This document shows, piece by piece, positions 51,816-60,379 of a stretch of 64,000 bases of DNA. Location of the stretch: contig CAYUFA010000001.1 of the NCBI GenBank assembly GCA_964443845.1, positions 1-64,000 on the forward strand. Direction: 5' to 3'. This DNA comes from UBA9214 sp964443845. GTDB lineage: Bacteria; Pseudomonadota; Gammaproteobacteria; UBA9214. The position numbers and the translations under genes are program-made. The notes below the pieces were generated by a model, which worked only from the letters and a program-made list of their open reading frames with translations, was not told the DNA's origin and ran no database searches. Within the stretch, counting starts at the first letter, position 1; every line of letters begins with the position of its first letter.

Positions 51816-53903
51816 ATGGCGTTTCATGCAGCGGAAACCATACTCCGGCTCGCCGGACCGGGGCGCATTCTCCATGTCGGCGCCACCGATACCGGCCTGC
51901 TGGGCGCCTTGCTGCGGCGCGGCGCGGACGCCTGGGCCGCCACGCCACCCGAGCTGCACTGGCAGGAGGAGCGCGCGCCGCTGACCGGACGCAGCTTCAG
52001 GGGCGCGCTGGAACACCTGCCGTTCCCCACCCCCTTTGATACCGTCGTGGTCGATGGCAACCTGCTCGCCGGTGTCGCCGACAGCGGCGCCCTGCTGGAG
52101 CGGTTGCGCCCGCTGGTCCGCAACGCGCTGGTATTGTGGCCGGCGCAACGTCACGCCGACCTGATCGGCAGCGGGACGCGCAGCGCGCGCGAGTACTGGG
52201 ACAATGCCGCCATCGGGGCCGGTTACCGGCGCCACCCCCAGGACCTGGATTGCGCGGGCTACCTGCGCCGCAACAATCCGCTCATCCCGGAATTCTGCCT
52301 GTACGAACCGCTACCGGACACGGCCCTGGCTACATGGCCCCTGGAACGGATTCTCGCGACCCGCGACCTGCACATGGACATGTCGCGCGAGACCGGTTGC
52401 CGTGCCGATGCACACCTGGTGCGCTATGCACTGGCGGCACAATGGGTACGGCCCGGCGATACCGTACTGGACTGCGCCTGCGGACTCGGCTACGGGTCCG
52501 CCATCCTGGCCGCACGCTCCCCGGGTGCACGCTTCATTGCCGTGGACATCGAGGAGCGCGCCGTTGCCTACGCACGGGACAACTTCGCCATACGTTATCC
52601 CGTCGAGTACCGCCGCGGCAGTGCGGATGATTTGTCGTTCCTGGCGGACGATTCCGTGGACATCGTGGTTTCCTTCGAGACCATCGAGCACGTCCCGGAC
52701 TACGACCGCTTCCTCGACGAGGCCCGCCGGGTACTGAAGCCGGACGGCAGGATCATCGCCAGCGTGCCCAACCTGTGGGTCGATGCGAGCGGACAGGACC
52801 CGAACCCGTATCATTTCCACGCCTTCGATTACGCGCGCTTCCGGCACATCATCGAGCAGCGCTTCCTGCTCGAGGCACGCTACGCCCAGTCCGCTCCCGG
52901 CGGGTTCCGGCTCTGCGACGCGCCGCGGCTACTGGAGCGGGTCGATCCTGCCGTGCACGGCATGGATTGCGAATGGCTGATCCTGGTCGGCGCGTGCGAT
53001 CCGCGCGCGGCCGGCACGACGCCCTACCGGCATCCCGAGTTCGCTCGTGACCGGGACACCGGCTGGCTGACCGACTTCGGCACTCACTACGACAACCCGT
53101 GGCTGTATCGCGCCATGGTGCAGCTTGGCCAGCGCATCAGCGCACCGGAACAACTCATGGCACTGTGCCTGGATGTGTTGCAGCACAGCAATCCGGAGAC
53201 CGCCGACTTCGGCGCCGCACTCACCGTGGTCGGTTACCAGGCGCTGGCCAGGGAATACAGCGACCAGTACCTGGAGATACTCGGCCTGCTGCATTGCTTC
53301 TGCGCGGTGGAGTCGGCCAATCCGCACGTGCTGCGCTGGCAGATTTCCGCGGCCTTTCTGGGTGGCAGGCTGTGCCTGGAGATGGGTGAACGCAGCGAGG
53401 CGCTGGCGTGGTTCCGGGCCGTCAGGGACGCGGATCCCTGCGTGTTCAGCCCGCTGCTCGCAACCAAGACCGTTGCGGCCGGGTTCTGGAGCGGGATCAT
53501 TCATCTTTCCGGGGGAGACACCGAATCCGCCCGCGACTGCTGGGTGGCTGCGATCGAGGCGGCCCGGCACGCCCTGCACGCGCCCGACCTGAATGCCATC
53601 GGCACTCCATCCGCCCCGAATACCTTTGGTTTCGCCGAACTCGCCGAACTCGCCGACATGGCCAGCCAGTGCAGCAACGCGTTGCGCTGGCTGCCCCGCT
53701 ATACCAGCAGCCCGGGGGCATTCTGGCAGGCGGTCGACACCCGGCGCTTCGGACTCGCCAGCTGGGCACTGGAACTGTCCCGGGAAAACGCGGCATTGCG
53801 TGAACAGCTGAACGTGCACCACCAGGCCACCCTGCCCCGGGCGCTGCACAACGCGGATCCCGGCATGGCTGCCGCAGGCAGGACCGCTGCCGGTGGCACG
53901 TAG
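51816..53903 (+). CDS. Large methyltransferase with a degenerate N-terminal and a canonical second SAM domain
   Basis: A 695-aa protein. Residues about 17-45 (GRILHVGATDTGLLGALLRR) look like a degenerate SAM-binding start. The canonical class I methyltransferase lies at about 200-335: motif I VLDCACGLGYGS (217-228), acidic D244 in IAVDIE, and VDIVVSFETIEHV (281-293). The last 300 residues are helical, with TPR-like alternation. AAGGAA lies before the ATG. It is followed 33 bp later by the HAD-domain gene. Modification of the filament or a surface glycan is a reasonable inference; the substrate is unknown. Confidence 0.85.
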   Translation: MAFHAAETILRLAGPGRILHVGATDTGLLGALLRRGADAWAATPPELHWQEERAPLTGRSFRGALEHLPFPTPFDTVVVDGNLLAGVADSGALLERLRPLVRNALVLWPAQRHADLIGSGTRSAREYWDNAAIGAGYRRHPQDLDCAGYLRRNNPLIPEFCLYEPLPDTALATWPLERILATRDLHMDMSRETGCRADAHLVRYALAAQWVRPGDTVLDCACGLGYGSAILAARSPGARFIAVDIEERAVAYARDNFAIRYPVEYRRGSADDLSFLADDSVDIVVSFETIEHVPDYDRFLDEARRVLKPDGRIIASVPNLWVDASGQDPNPYHFHAFDYARFRHIIEQRFLLEARYAQSAPGGFRLCDAPRLLERVDPAVHGMDCEWLILVGACDPRAAGTTPYRHPEFARDRDTGWLTDFGTHYDNPWLYRAMVQLGQRISAPEQLMALCLDVLQHSNPETADFGAALTVVGYQALAREYSDQYLEILGLLHCFCAVESANPHVLRWQISAAFLGGRLCLEMGERSEALAWFRAVRDADPCVFSPLLATKTVAAGFWSGIIHLSGGDTESARDCWVAAIEAARHALHAPDLNAIGTPSAPNTFGFAELAELADMASQCSNALRWLPRYTSSPGAFWQAVDTRRFGLASWALELSRENAALREQLNVHHQATLPRALHNADPGMAAAGRTAAGGT

Positions 53904-53936
53904 CCGAACACCGAACCCGAACGGGAAACCGCCAAC

Positions 53937-56366
53937 ATGACACAAGTGAATACCGCACGCCTTCCGGAACTGCACAAGCTGCTTGCCGACGGCAACAAGC
54001 ATGGGCTCCGCTACCTGTCACTGGACTGCTTCGATACCGTCCTCTGGCGCAACGTGGCACAGCCGACCGACGTGTTCTTCCGCATGCAGCACCGGCCTGC
54101 CGCCCGGGAACTCGGCCTGACCGGTCTGCAACGCATCCGGATCGAGTCCGAGGCACGCACCATCGCCAGGGTCGATCACGGCCGCAACGAAGTGACCCTG
54201 GAACAGATCTACCGGACGGGCTACCCGTCCCTGGACGGTGCCACCATCGACCGCCTGGTCCGCGACGAACTGGAAAGCGAGCAGGAAGCGTGCTTTGCGT
54301 ACCACCCGATCGTGGAACTGATGCAATGCGCGCTGCGCAGCGGACTGCGCCTCGTCATCGTGTCCGACACCTATCTCGAGGAACCGTTACTGCGTGAGCT
54401 GCTGGCACACCACCTCCCGCCGGACGTGATGGCTGGCATCCAGCGCATCTTCGTGTCGTGCGCACACGGGGTCAGCAAGGCCGATGGCCTGTTCCGCAAC
54501 GTGCTCGCCCGGCTGGGCTGCGCACCCGGGGAAATCCTGCACCTCGGCGACAACCCGGTTGCCGACGTGGATGCGCCCCGGGCACTGGGTCTGCATTCCG
54601 TACACTTCGTGCAGTACGGCAAGGAGGTGGGCCGGATGCTGCAGATGATCAGCAACACCACCTCGATTCTCAACCCGGCCGCGCGCGCCAGTGCCGCCAT
54701 GCCATCCCCGTTCCATGCCATCCTGGCCGGCCGCGAGATCGACGCCGACATTCCGGAAGTGATGCTCGGTTATTGCGCGGCGGGACCGTTGCTGTATGCG
54801 TTTGCCGACTACCTGCGGCAGCATGCGGACAGCGCCACGGCCGCAGGGCGCCCGGCGAAATACCTGTTCCTGATGCGTGACGGCTATCTGCCGCAACAGG
54901 CCTTCGATGCCGTCGCGGGTGAGCATGGAGCACGCAGCCATGCGGTCGAGATCAGCCGCTTCGTGTCCTACGCCTGCAGTTTCCGCAGCAGCGCCGATAT
55001 CGACCGCTACCTGGCACTCATGGCCTCCGACCGGCTGGAGTCGATGGCCCGCCAGCTGTTGCTGCCGGAACACACCGCCAGCCGCATCCTCGGCAAGGCC
55101 GCGCAGGCCGGTAACCGCTTCGAGACTTTCTGCAGGCTGGTACGCCAGCCGGGCACCGTGAAGCAGATCCTCGCCAGCTCCGCGGCATTCCGCGCACGTT
55201 TCTACCGCTACCTGGAACGCACCATCGACCTGCAGGCCGGCGACCGCCTGGTGTTTGTGGATCTCGGCTACAGCGGCACGGCCCAGACCTGCCTGCAGCC
55301 GGTGCTCGAAGACGAGCGGGCAGTCAGCGTGGAGGGGCTCTACCTGCTGCTCAAGGCAACCCCCAGCTGGACGCAGAGCCGCGCCGGGCTGATCGACCCG
55401 GCGCTGGCGGGCGAAGCCGCGGTGAACAGCCTGGTGCCGTACGTTGCCGCCCTGGAGATGATCTGCACCAACGATGCCGGCAGCGTGATCGACTACACGG
55501 CCGACGGGGAATCCGTGCGCAAGGCACCCGATATCAGCCCGTTGCAACAGCGCCGCGTGCGCGACATCCAGCACCACTGCCTGGAATTCGTCCGCGACGC
55601 GGAACAGTTCCGGCTCGGCACCGGCAATGTCTGCGCCGCCGGGGAGATGCGGCTGGCCGCCCTCGGGGCGCTTGGCCGCATGACCTTCTTCCCGTCCCTG
55701 CAGGAAGTCCGCTGCATGCAGAATTTCTATCTCGATGTGAACCTCAACACCGACATTACCGTGTCATTGTTCGATATCGAACATGCCGCACACGGCATGC
55801 GCCGGATGGGGCTGTTCCATGCACTCAACGAGCAACGCATGAACATCCCCACGGAACTGCGCTACCACAGCCTGGAATCAGCGCTTTCACTGCTGGTACA
55901 GCACCGATTCCAGCAGGACTACAGCTTCGACGATTTTTCCCTCAAGCGCGAGCGGGTCACCGTCATACTGGTCCGCGGCAATGAGCAATCGGTCATCGAA
56001 GTCATGGCCTATCCAGCCCACGACGGGTTCTACACACTCCTCATTCCGGTGGGTGACCTGAGCTATGACGTCGGTATCCAGATCGGGACCCGCTACGAAT
56101 GGCTGCAACTGGCGGATGTCAGCCTGCTGTCCGTGCAGGAACTGTTCGCCAGGAAAGACTTCAACTGCGACCGGCACGCCAGTGAAACCGACCTGCTGCC
56201 CGCCGTGCACTACGAACAGATCGAGGTCCTTGCGGACGGACTGCTGCACTGCAGGGATCGCAATGCGTTTTTCTTCGTCCCCATGCCACGCGACGGCCAG
56301 CGCGGGGAAAACATGGTGTGCCTGGTGAACTACCGGCCCATCGTGCAGCAGAAATCGGCGGCCTAG
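53937..56366 (+). CDS. Large HAD-domain protein of surface-glycan loci type
   Basis: An 809-aa protein. The N-terminal HAD fold (about 22-235) has the nucleophile motif LSLDCFDT (D30; the +2 acid is replaced by Phe, as in haloacid dehalogenases). It also has IVSDTYLE with S143, a lysine at 181 and LGDNPVAD (203-210). The rest is a second conserved region (YLFLMRDGYLPQQAFDA, FVDLGYSGTAQTCL) and a C-terminal beta-rich part. Such long HAD proteins are often met in polysaccharide or glycan-modification loci. It is the second gene of a sigma-54 unit inside the flagellar region. A catalytic role is plausible, the reaction unknown. Confidence 0.82.
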   Translation: MTQVNTARLPELHKLLADGNKHGLRYLSLDCFDTVLWRNVAQPTDVFFRMQHRPAARELGLTGLQRIRIESEARTIARVDHGRNEVTLEQIYRTGYPSLDGATIDRLVRDELESEQEACFAYHPIVELMQCALRSGLRLVIVSDTYLEEPLLRELLAHHLPPDVMAGIQRIFVSCAHGVSKADGLFRNVLARLGCAPGEILHLGDNPVADVDAPRALGLHSVHFVQYGKEVGRMLQMISNTTSILNPAARASAAMPSPFHAILAGREIDADIPEVMLGYCAAGPLLYAFADYLRQHADSATAAGRPAKYLFLMRDGYLPQQAFDAVAGEHGARSHAVEISRFVSYACSFRSSADIDRYLALMASDRLESMARQLLLPEHTASRILGKAAQAGNRFETFCRLVRQPGTVKQILASSAAFRARFYRYLERTIDLQAGDRLVFVDLGYSGTAQTCLQPVLEDERAVSVEGLYLLLKATPSWTQSRAGLIDPALAGEAAVNSLVPYVAALEMICTNDAGSVIDYTADGESVRKAPDISPLQQRRVRDIQHHCLEFVRDAEQFRLGTGNVCAAGEMRLAALGALGRMTFFPSLQEVRCMQNFYLDVNLNTDITVSLFDIEHAAHGMRRMGLFHALNEQRMNIPTELRYHSLESALSLLVQHRFQQDYSFDDFSLKRERVTVILVRGNEQSVIEVMAYPAHDGFYTLLIPVGDLSYDVGIQIGTRYEWLQLADVSLLSVQELFARKDFNCDRHASETDLLPAVHYEQIEVLADGLLHCRDRNAFFFVPMPRDGQRGENMVCLVNYRPIVQQKSAA

Positions 56367-56503
56367 CTCCCAGCCGACGGGCTGCGTCCCGCCCGCCGCG
56401 CTGCGCAGCGCAACGCCATCCGGGAAGTCAGGGTGCTGCCGGGGCGGCGGGCGGCGCCGTGCGGCCACGCGGAATCAAGAGACAGGTTTTACGGAGGTTG
56501 CGG

Positions 56504-56821
56504 TTACTTGCCGCGGTTGCGGGAATATTGCAGGACCGCCGAGCGGCCGCGTGTCAACCCGCCTGCGCGTGCGGCACGTTCATCGTACTCCGCCTGACAC
56601 AGCGACATCGCTTCGCGGTTGACCTCCAGGGCCTCGCGGATGGCGGACGCCATGTCGGCCTGTTCCTGCGGCCCCGGTTTGCCGGCGCAGACCGCCTGGG
56701 CCGCGTGGAAAAAGCGTTCCCGGAGATCCCCGACATGCTCCCACTCGCCGTTGCGCGCGGCACTCAGCATGGCCTGACCGGCTTCCCTGAGCTGCACGAT
56801 GCACTGGTGACGGGAGAGCAT
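56504..56821 (-). CDS. fliT: FliT-like flagellar chaperone
   Basis: A 105-aa helical protein. The position after fliS and the pattern of long helices (IVQLREAGQAMLSAARNGEW, LRERFFHAAQAVCAG, IREALEVNREAMSLCQAEYD) fit FliT, the chaperone of FliD. The sequence family is poorly conserved, so the call rests mainly on context and size. No clear ribosome site is present; it starts seven bases after fliS ends. A 137-bp gap without a gene separates it from the convergent HAD gene. Confidence 0.75.
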   Translation of the reverse strand: MLSRHQCIVQLREAGQAMLSAARNGEWEHVGDLRERFFHAAQAVCAGKPGPQEQADMASAIREALEVNREAMSLCQAEYDERAARAGGLTRGRSAVLQYSRNRGK

Positions 56822-56827
56822 GGTGAT

Positions 56828-57262
56828 TCAGGCACCGGTCATCGAGCCGACCATCTCGCCGCCGGCAGTCGTTTCCTGCGGCAGCGCGTCCCAGCCGCGC
56901 TTGATTTCGTGCAGCAGGCTGGCGACCTCGTCCAGTGCCGCCACATCATTCTGTACGTGGGCGTCCATGAGACGGCGGAACATGTAGTCGTACAGGCGAT
57001 CCAGGTTCGCGGCCAGTTCGCCACCGGCCTCCATGTCCAGGCTGCTGCGCAGGCCCATGATAATGGAACAGGCGCTGGTCACGGCGTTGCCCTTCTCGGC
57101 AATCTGCTTGCGCAGCATCAACCCCCTGGCCTGCGCGATCTTGCCCAGGGCCCCGTCCAGCAGCATCTGGATCAGGCGATGCGGCGACGCCTCGGTCACA
57201 CCGGTCTGTACTTCCACACTGGCATACTGGCCTGCCGTGCCCTGCTCTGTGGGTGTCTTCAT
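56828..57262 (-). CDS. fliS: Flagellin export chaperone FliS
   Basis: A 144-aa chaperone of helical-bundle type. YASVEVQTGVTEASPHRLIQ with MLLDGALGKIAQARG is the FliS hallmark. MGLRSSLDMEAGGELAANLD and LYDYMFRRLMDAHVQND follow. It prevents early flagellin polymerisation. The ATG at 57262 is chosen since the longer frame is non-homologous. It lies between fliD and fliT, as usual. Confidence 0.95.
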   Translation of the reverse strand: MKTPTEQGTAGQYASVEVQTGVTEASPHRLIQMLLDGALGKIAQARGLMLRKQIAEKGNAVTSACSIIMGLRSSLDMEAGGELAANLDRLYDYMFRRLMDAHVQNDVAALDEVASLLHEIKRGWDALPQETTAGGEMVGSMTGA

Positions 57263-57365
57263 GATTCTGCCTGTCCTTCTGCTGGTTTTGCCGCGCCGGC
57301 ACTGCCGGCTATGAGATTTACATGCATATCCGGTGCCATCTCGACCCCGGCGGCCCCGGCCGTGC

Positions 57366-58727
57366 TCACCCGGTCGTATTCGACAGGGAGCCAAGCTGCT
57401 GGGCCAGGTAATCGCTGGTTACCTTCATGCTGCTGAGCAGCGTGTCGAGCTGGGTAAACTGCGCGTACAGGCTGCTCTGTACCTGGTCCAGACGGTATTG
57501 CAGCTGGTCCTGCTGTTTCGACAGTGCCGTCTTGCTGTTGTTCATGCTGTCGGTACGATTGCTGATCAGGCCGTCGCTACCCAGCCAGTTGCCCACCAGC
57601 GTGTCGAGCCGGTTGGCGAACCCCTGACCGTCGGTCGAGAACAGTTCCGAGACGGCATTGAAATTGTCGTTCAGGGCGTTCTCCACGTCGGTGCGGTTCA
57701 TCGTCATGACCCCGTCACGCGTAAAACTGACACCGATCTGGCCGAGATACGTCAGGCCGCTCGGCAGACCGCTGGCCGGAGTGTTGATCACGCTGCGCAG
57801 TCCGTTCGTGACACTGAACAGCCCGGTATCCGTGGCCAGGTCACCGCCCTTCAGCGTCTTCAGGCTGTCCTGCAGGTTGTTGTAGGCGTCCACGAACGCC
57901 TGCACCGAGTCGGCAACGGAACCGGTATCCCGCGTCACGTCGAGCTGGTACGGCGTACCGGGATCGGCAGCGTTCAGGTTGAGCGTCACGCCCTGGATCA
58001 CGTCATTGATGGTGTTGCCGGGGCGGTTCACCGTGTAGCCGTCGACGCTGATTTCCGAATCGAGCCGGGTGGTGTCGCCGGCAATATTGTTGAGTTCCTG
58101 GAACGAGAAGGTCGATGCATCGATGGTGCCGGCGTAGCCGAGGGTGAGCGCGTGCGCCGACCCGCTGTCGTTGGCGGTCAGCACCAGCTTCTGGTTGCCG
58201 TTGTTGCCGAACACGATGGAGGCCGTCACGCCGGGATTGCCGGCAGCCGTGTTGATGGCATCCTTGATGTCCGACAGGGTTTTGGCCGTGCCGAGATCCA
58301 CGCTCAGCGTACTGGCCGGATCGCTGCCGACCTGTATGGTCAGCGCATCGCCCGCATTGCCGCCGAACGTGGCGGTATCGAGGAATTCCGCACCGGCAAA
58401 CTTGTGCCGCTGCGCCAGCCGCACCACCTCCAGCTGGTAATTGGATGCGGCAGCCATGCTGTCGGCCGTCGCCGTGAATACACTGTCGTTGCCGGATGTC
58501 GCGGTAAACACCTTCAGCGCGGACTCCGAGCTGAGCTTCTGCATAGCCTCCTGGAAGGTGGACAGCGCGCTCTTGAGCGTGCCGTAGGCACTGATGCGCG
58601 TATCGATGTCGCTCTGCCGCTGTTTCAGGGCGTCCAGCGGCCGCTGTTCCACCGCCATCAGCTGGCTGACGATCGACTGCACGTCCAGGCCGGAACCGAT
58701 TCCCGCGGCTGTCACGCTCCCGGTCAT
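57366..58727 (-). CDS. fliD: Flagellar filament cap protein FliD
   Basis: A 453-aa HAP2. The N-terminus includes IGSGLDVQSIVSQLMAVEQR and PLDALKQRQSDIDTRISAYG. The central domains are beta-rich, and the C-terminus ends in the coiled heptads LSKQQDQLQYRLDQVQSSLY with AQFTQLDTLLSSMKVTSDYL. It forms the pentameric cap at the filament tip. GGGGAGG lies before the ATG. flaG is upstream by 29 bp. Confidence 0.96.
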   Translation of the reverse strand: MTGSVTAAGIGSGLDVQSIVSQLMAVEQRPLDALKQRQSDIDTRISAYGTLKSALSTFQEAMQKLSSESALKVFTATSGNDSVFTATADSMAAASNYQLEVVRLAQRHKFAGAEFLDTATFGGNAGDALTIQVGSDPASTLSVDLGTAKTLSDIKDAINTAAGNPGVTASIVFGNNGNQKLVLTANDSGSAHALTLGYAGTIDASTFSFQELNNIAGDTTRLDSEISVDGYTVNRPGNTINDVIQGVTLNLNAADPGTPYQLDVTRDTGSVADSVQAFVDAYNNLQDSLKTLKGGDLATDTGLFSVTNGLRSVINTPASGLPSGLTYLGQIGVSFTRDGVMTMNRTDVENALNDNFNAVSELFSTDGQGFANRLDTLVGNWLGSDGLISNRTDSMNNSKTALSKQQDQLQYRLDQVQSSLYAQFTQLDTLLSSMKVTSDYLAQQLGSLSNTTG

Positions 58728-58756
58728 GCCGCCTCCCCTGTCCGCATGCTGGTCAC

Positions 58757-59137
58757 TCAGGTTTCCTTGCTGAAAATCACGTTGTTCATGGCGGCATGAT
58801 TACGTGCCAGGGCAAGCATTTCTTCCGCCGGTATCTGGCGGACCACCTTGCTGGTCGCCAGGTCGATCACCCTGACCACGATGCGCCCGCTGGCCTCGTC
58901 CACGCTGAAACGCAGACCGCGTTGTTGCTGCTGCAGATAGCTGTTGATGCTGGCGGTCACCTGGTCCAGTTGCGTGGCCCGGCGGGCATCCGTTGCCTCC
59001 GGTGACCCGGAGAGCGGAGCGTTCGCCTGCGGCGTTTGCGGGGTGTCCCGGGTTATCCGGTGTGCCGTACCCGGGACGACCGGGACCAGGCCGGGTACGG
59101 CCATGCTCTCCGGGGATGATGCGCTGTTTATCAGCAT
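58757..59137 (-). CDS. flaG: FlaG-family flagellar protein
   Basis: A 126-aa protein. The variable first 70 residues are Pro/Thr-rich. The conserved C-terminal FlaG domain reads SINSYLQQQQRGLRFSVDEA and SGRIVVRVIDLATSKVVRQI, then PAEEMLALARNH. FlaG proteins affect filament length in Vibrio and Campylobacter. The start at 59137 follows AGGTA. The order fliC-flaG-fliD is typical of polar flagellates. Confidence 0.92.
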   Translation of the reverse strand: MLINSASSPESMAVPGLVPVVPGTAHRITRDTPQTPQANAPLSGSPEATDARRATQLDQVTASINSYLQQQQRGLRFSVDEASGRIVVRVIDLATSKVVRQIPAEEMLALARNHAAMNNVIFSKET

Positions 59138-59157
59138 ACGTACCTGCCAGGAAAGGC

Positions 59158-59197
59158 GGGGGTGATTGCCGGGCATCCGTGCCCGGCAATCACCCCC
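59158..59197 (-). terminator. Strong hairpin after fliC
   Basis: GGGGGTGATTGCCGGGCA (59158-59175) pairs exactly with 59180-59197 around a 4-nt loop, an 18-bp GC-rich stem. In the direction of fliC it is followed by GCCTTTCC rather than a full T-run, so it may partly terminate or stabilise the abundant flagellin message upstream of flaG. Confidence 0.7.
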
Positions 59198-59254
59198 CTT
59201 GCAGCTACCGGCCGTTAACGCGCCTCCATGCGCACTACCGACCTGTTGCAACGA

Positions 59255-60061
59255 TTACCTCAGCAGTGTCAGTACCGACTGCGGAGCGGCGTTTGCCTGG
59301 GCCACCATCGCGGTACCGGCCTGCTGCAGGATCTGGTAACGCGTCATGTTCGCCGTTTCCGTGGCAAAGTCGGCATCCATGATGCGGCTGCGGGCTGCGG
59401 CCTGGTTCTCGGACGCCACCTGCAGGTTGTTTATGACGGACTGGAAGCGGTTCTGGACCGCGCCGTAGGTGGCACGGTTGGTGGTCACCAGGTCGATGGC
59501 GGTATCCAGCGCACCGATCGCGGTCGTGGCATTGGCCGCCGTGGTGACGTCACCACCCGGGGCCGCACCGGACACCGCACTGGTATTCACGGTAATCGTG
59601 TCGGTGGCATTGGCACCGACCTGGAAGGTCTGGCTGCCGGTGGTCGCCAGCACGGCAATGCCGTTGAAGGTGGTGGAGTTGATCTGGCGCGTGATTTCCG
59701 TGTTCAGCTGCTGGTATTCCGAGTCCAGATTGGCACGGTCACTGGCGCTGTTGGTGGCATTTGCCGACTGCACGGCCAGTTCACGCATGCGCTGCAGCAT
59801 GTTGCTGATCTCGTTCAGACCACCCTCGGCCGTCTGGGCCAGCGAAATGGCGTCACCCGCGTTGCGGACGGCGACGTTCAGGCCACGCACCTGGGCGTCG
59901 ATGCGGCTGGCGATAGCCAGGCCGGCGGCATCGTCCTTCGCGCTGTTGACGCGCAGGCCGGAAGACAGGCGCTCCATTGCGGTGGCCAGCCCGGTCTGGG
60001 TACGCGACAGGTTGCGCTGGGCAGACAGCGACATGATGTTGGTATTGACAGAAATTGCCAT
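59255..60061 (-). CDS. fliC: Flagellin FliC (short form)
   Basis: A 268-aa filament subunit. The N-terminal D0/D1 parts are conserved (AISVNTNIMSLSAQRNLSRT, ERLSSGLRVNSAKDDAAGLA, IASRIDAQVRGLNVAVRNAG). So is the C-terminal half (ENQAAARSRIMDADFATETA, NMTRYQILQQAGTAMVAQAN). The central surface region is very short, so D2/D3 are essentially absent. AAGGAG precedes the ATG at 60061. A sigma-28 promoter is upstream. It has one copy in the window. Confidence 0.97.
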   Translation of the reverse strand: MAISVNTNIMSLSAQRNLSRTQTGLATAMERLSSGLRVNSAKDDAAGLAIASRIDAQVRGLNVAVRNAGDAISLAQTAEGGLNEISNMLQRMRELAVQSANATNSASDRANLDSEYQQLNTEITRQINSTTFNGIAVLATTGSQTFQVGANATDTITVNTSAVSGAAPGGDVTTAANATTAIGALDTAIDLVTTNRATYGAVQNRFQSVINNLQVASENQAAARSRIMDADFATETANMTRYQILQQAGTAMVAQANAAPQSVLTLLR

Positions 60062-60174
60062 GGTAAATCTCCTTTTCGCCCGGGCAGGAAACCGGTTGTT
60101 GTTGCCCTGCCCCGGACACGGTTTGTAATTGGCGGATATATCACCATCCGTGATATTTACCGCCTCCGGGATGC

Positions 60175-60201
60175 ATAGCGTCCTCTGGCGGAAGAACTTT
60201 A
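60175..60201 (-). promoter_or_regulatory. FliA (sigma-28) promoter of fliC
   Basis: On the minus strand TAAAGTTC, 11 nt, GACGCTAT. The -35 box matches the FliA consensus at 7 of 8, the -10 at 5 of 8, with exact spacing. The start would be near 60167, leaving a leader of about 105 nt. It lies in the 318-bp gap shared with the divergent J-domain/PilZ gene. Confidence 0.72.
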
Positions 60202-60379
60202 AGCGGCACCCGGGTTTTTCCCACGCCCCGCACGGCGCCCGCATGCCCGGCAGTTTTTCCATATTTTCCAGTTGCTTGTTCTGCATGATCCGGCCACGGA
60301 CACGACGTCCGCTCGAGCGCATCGTTCAGGGAGACGCCGGTGTGTTCGATAACACGGCAGGACCACCGCCCGCCAGGCA

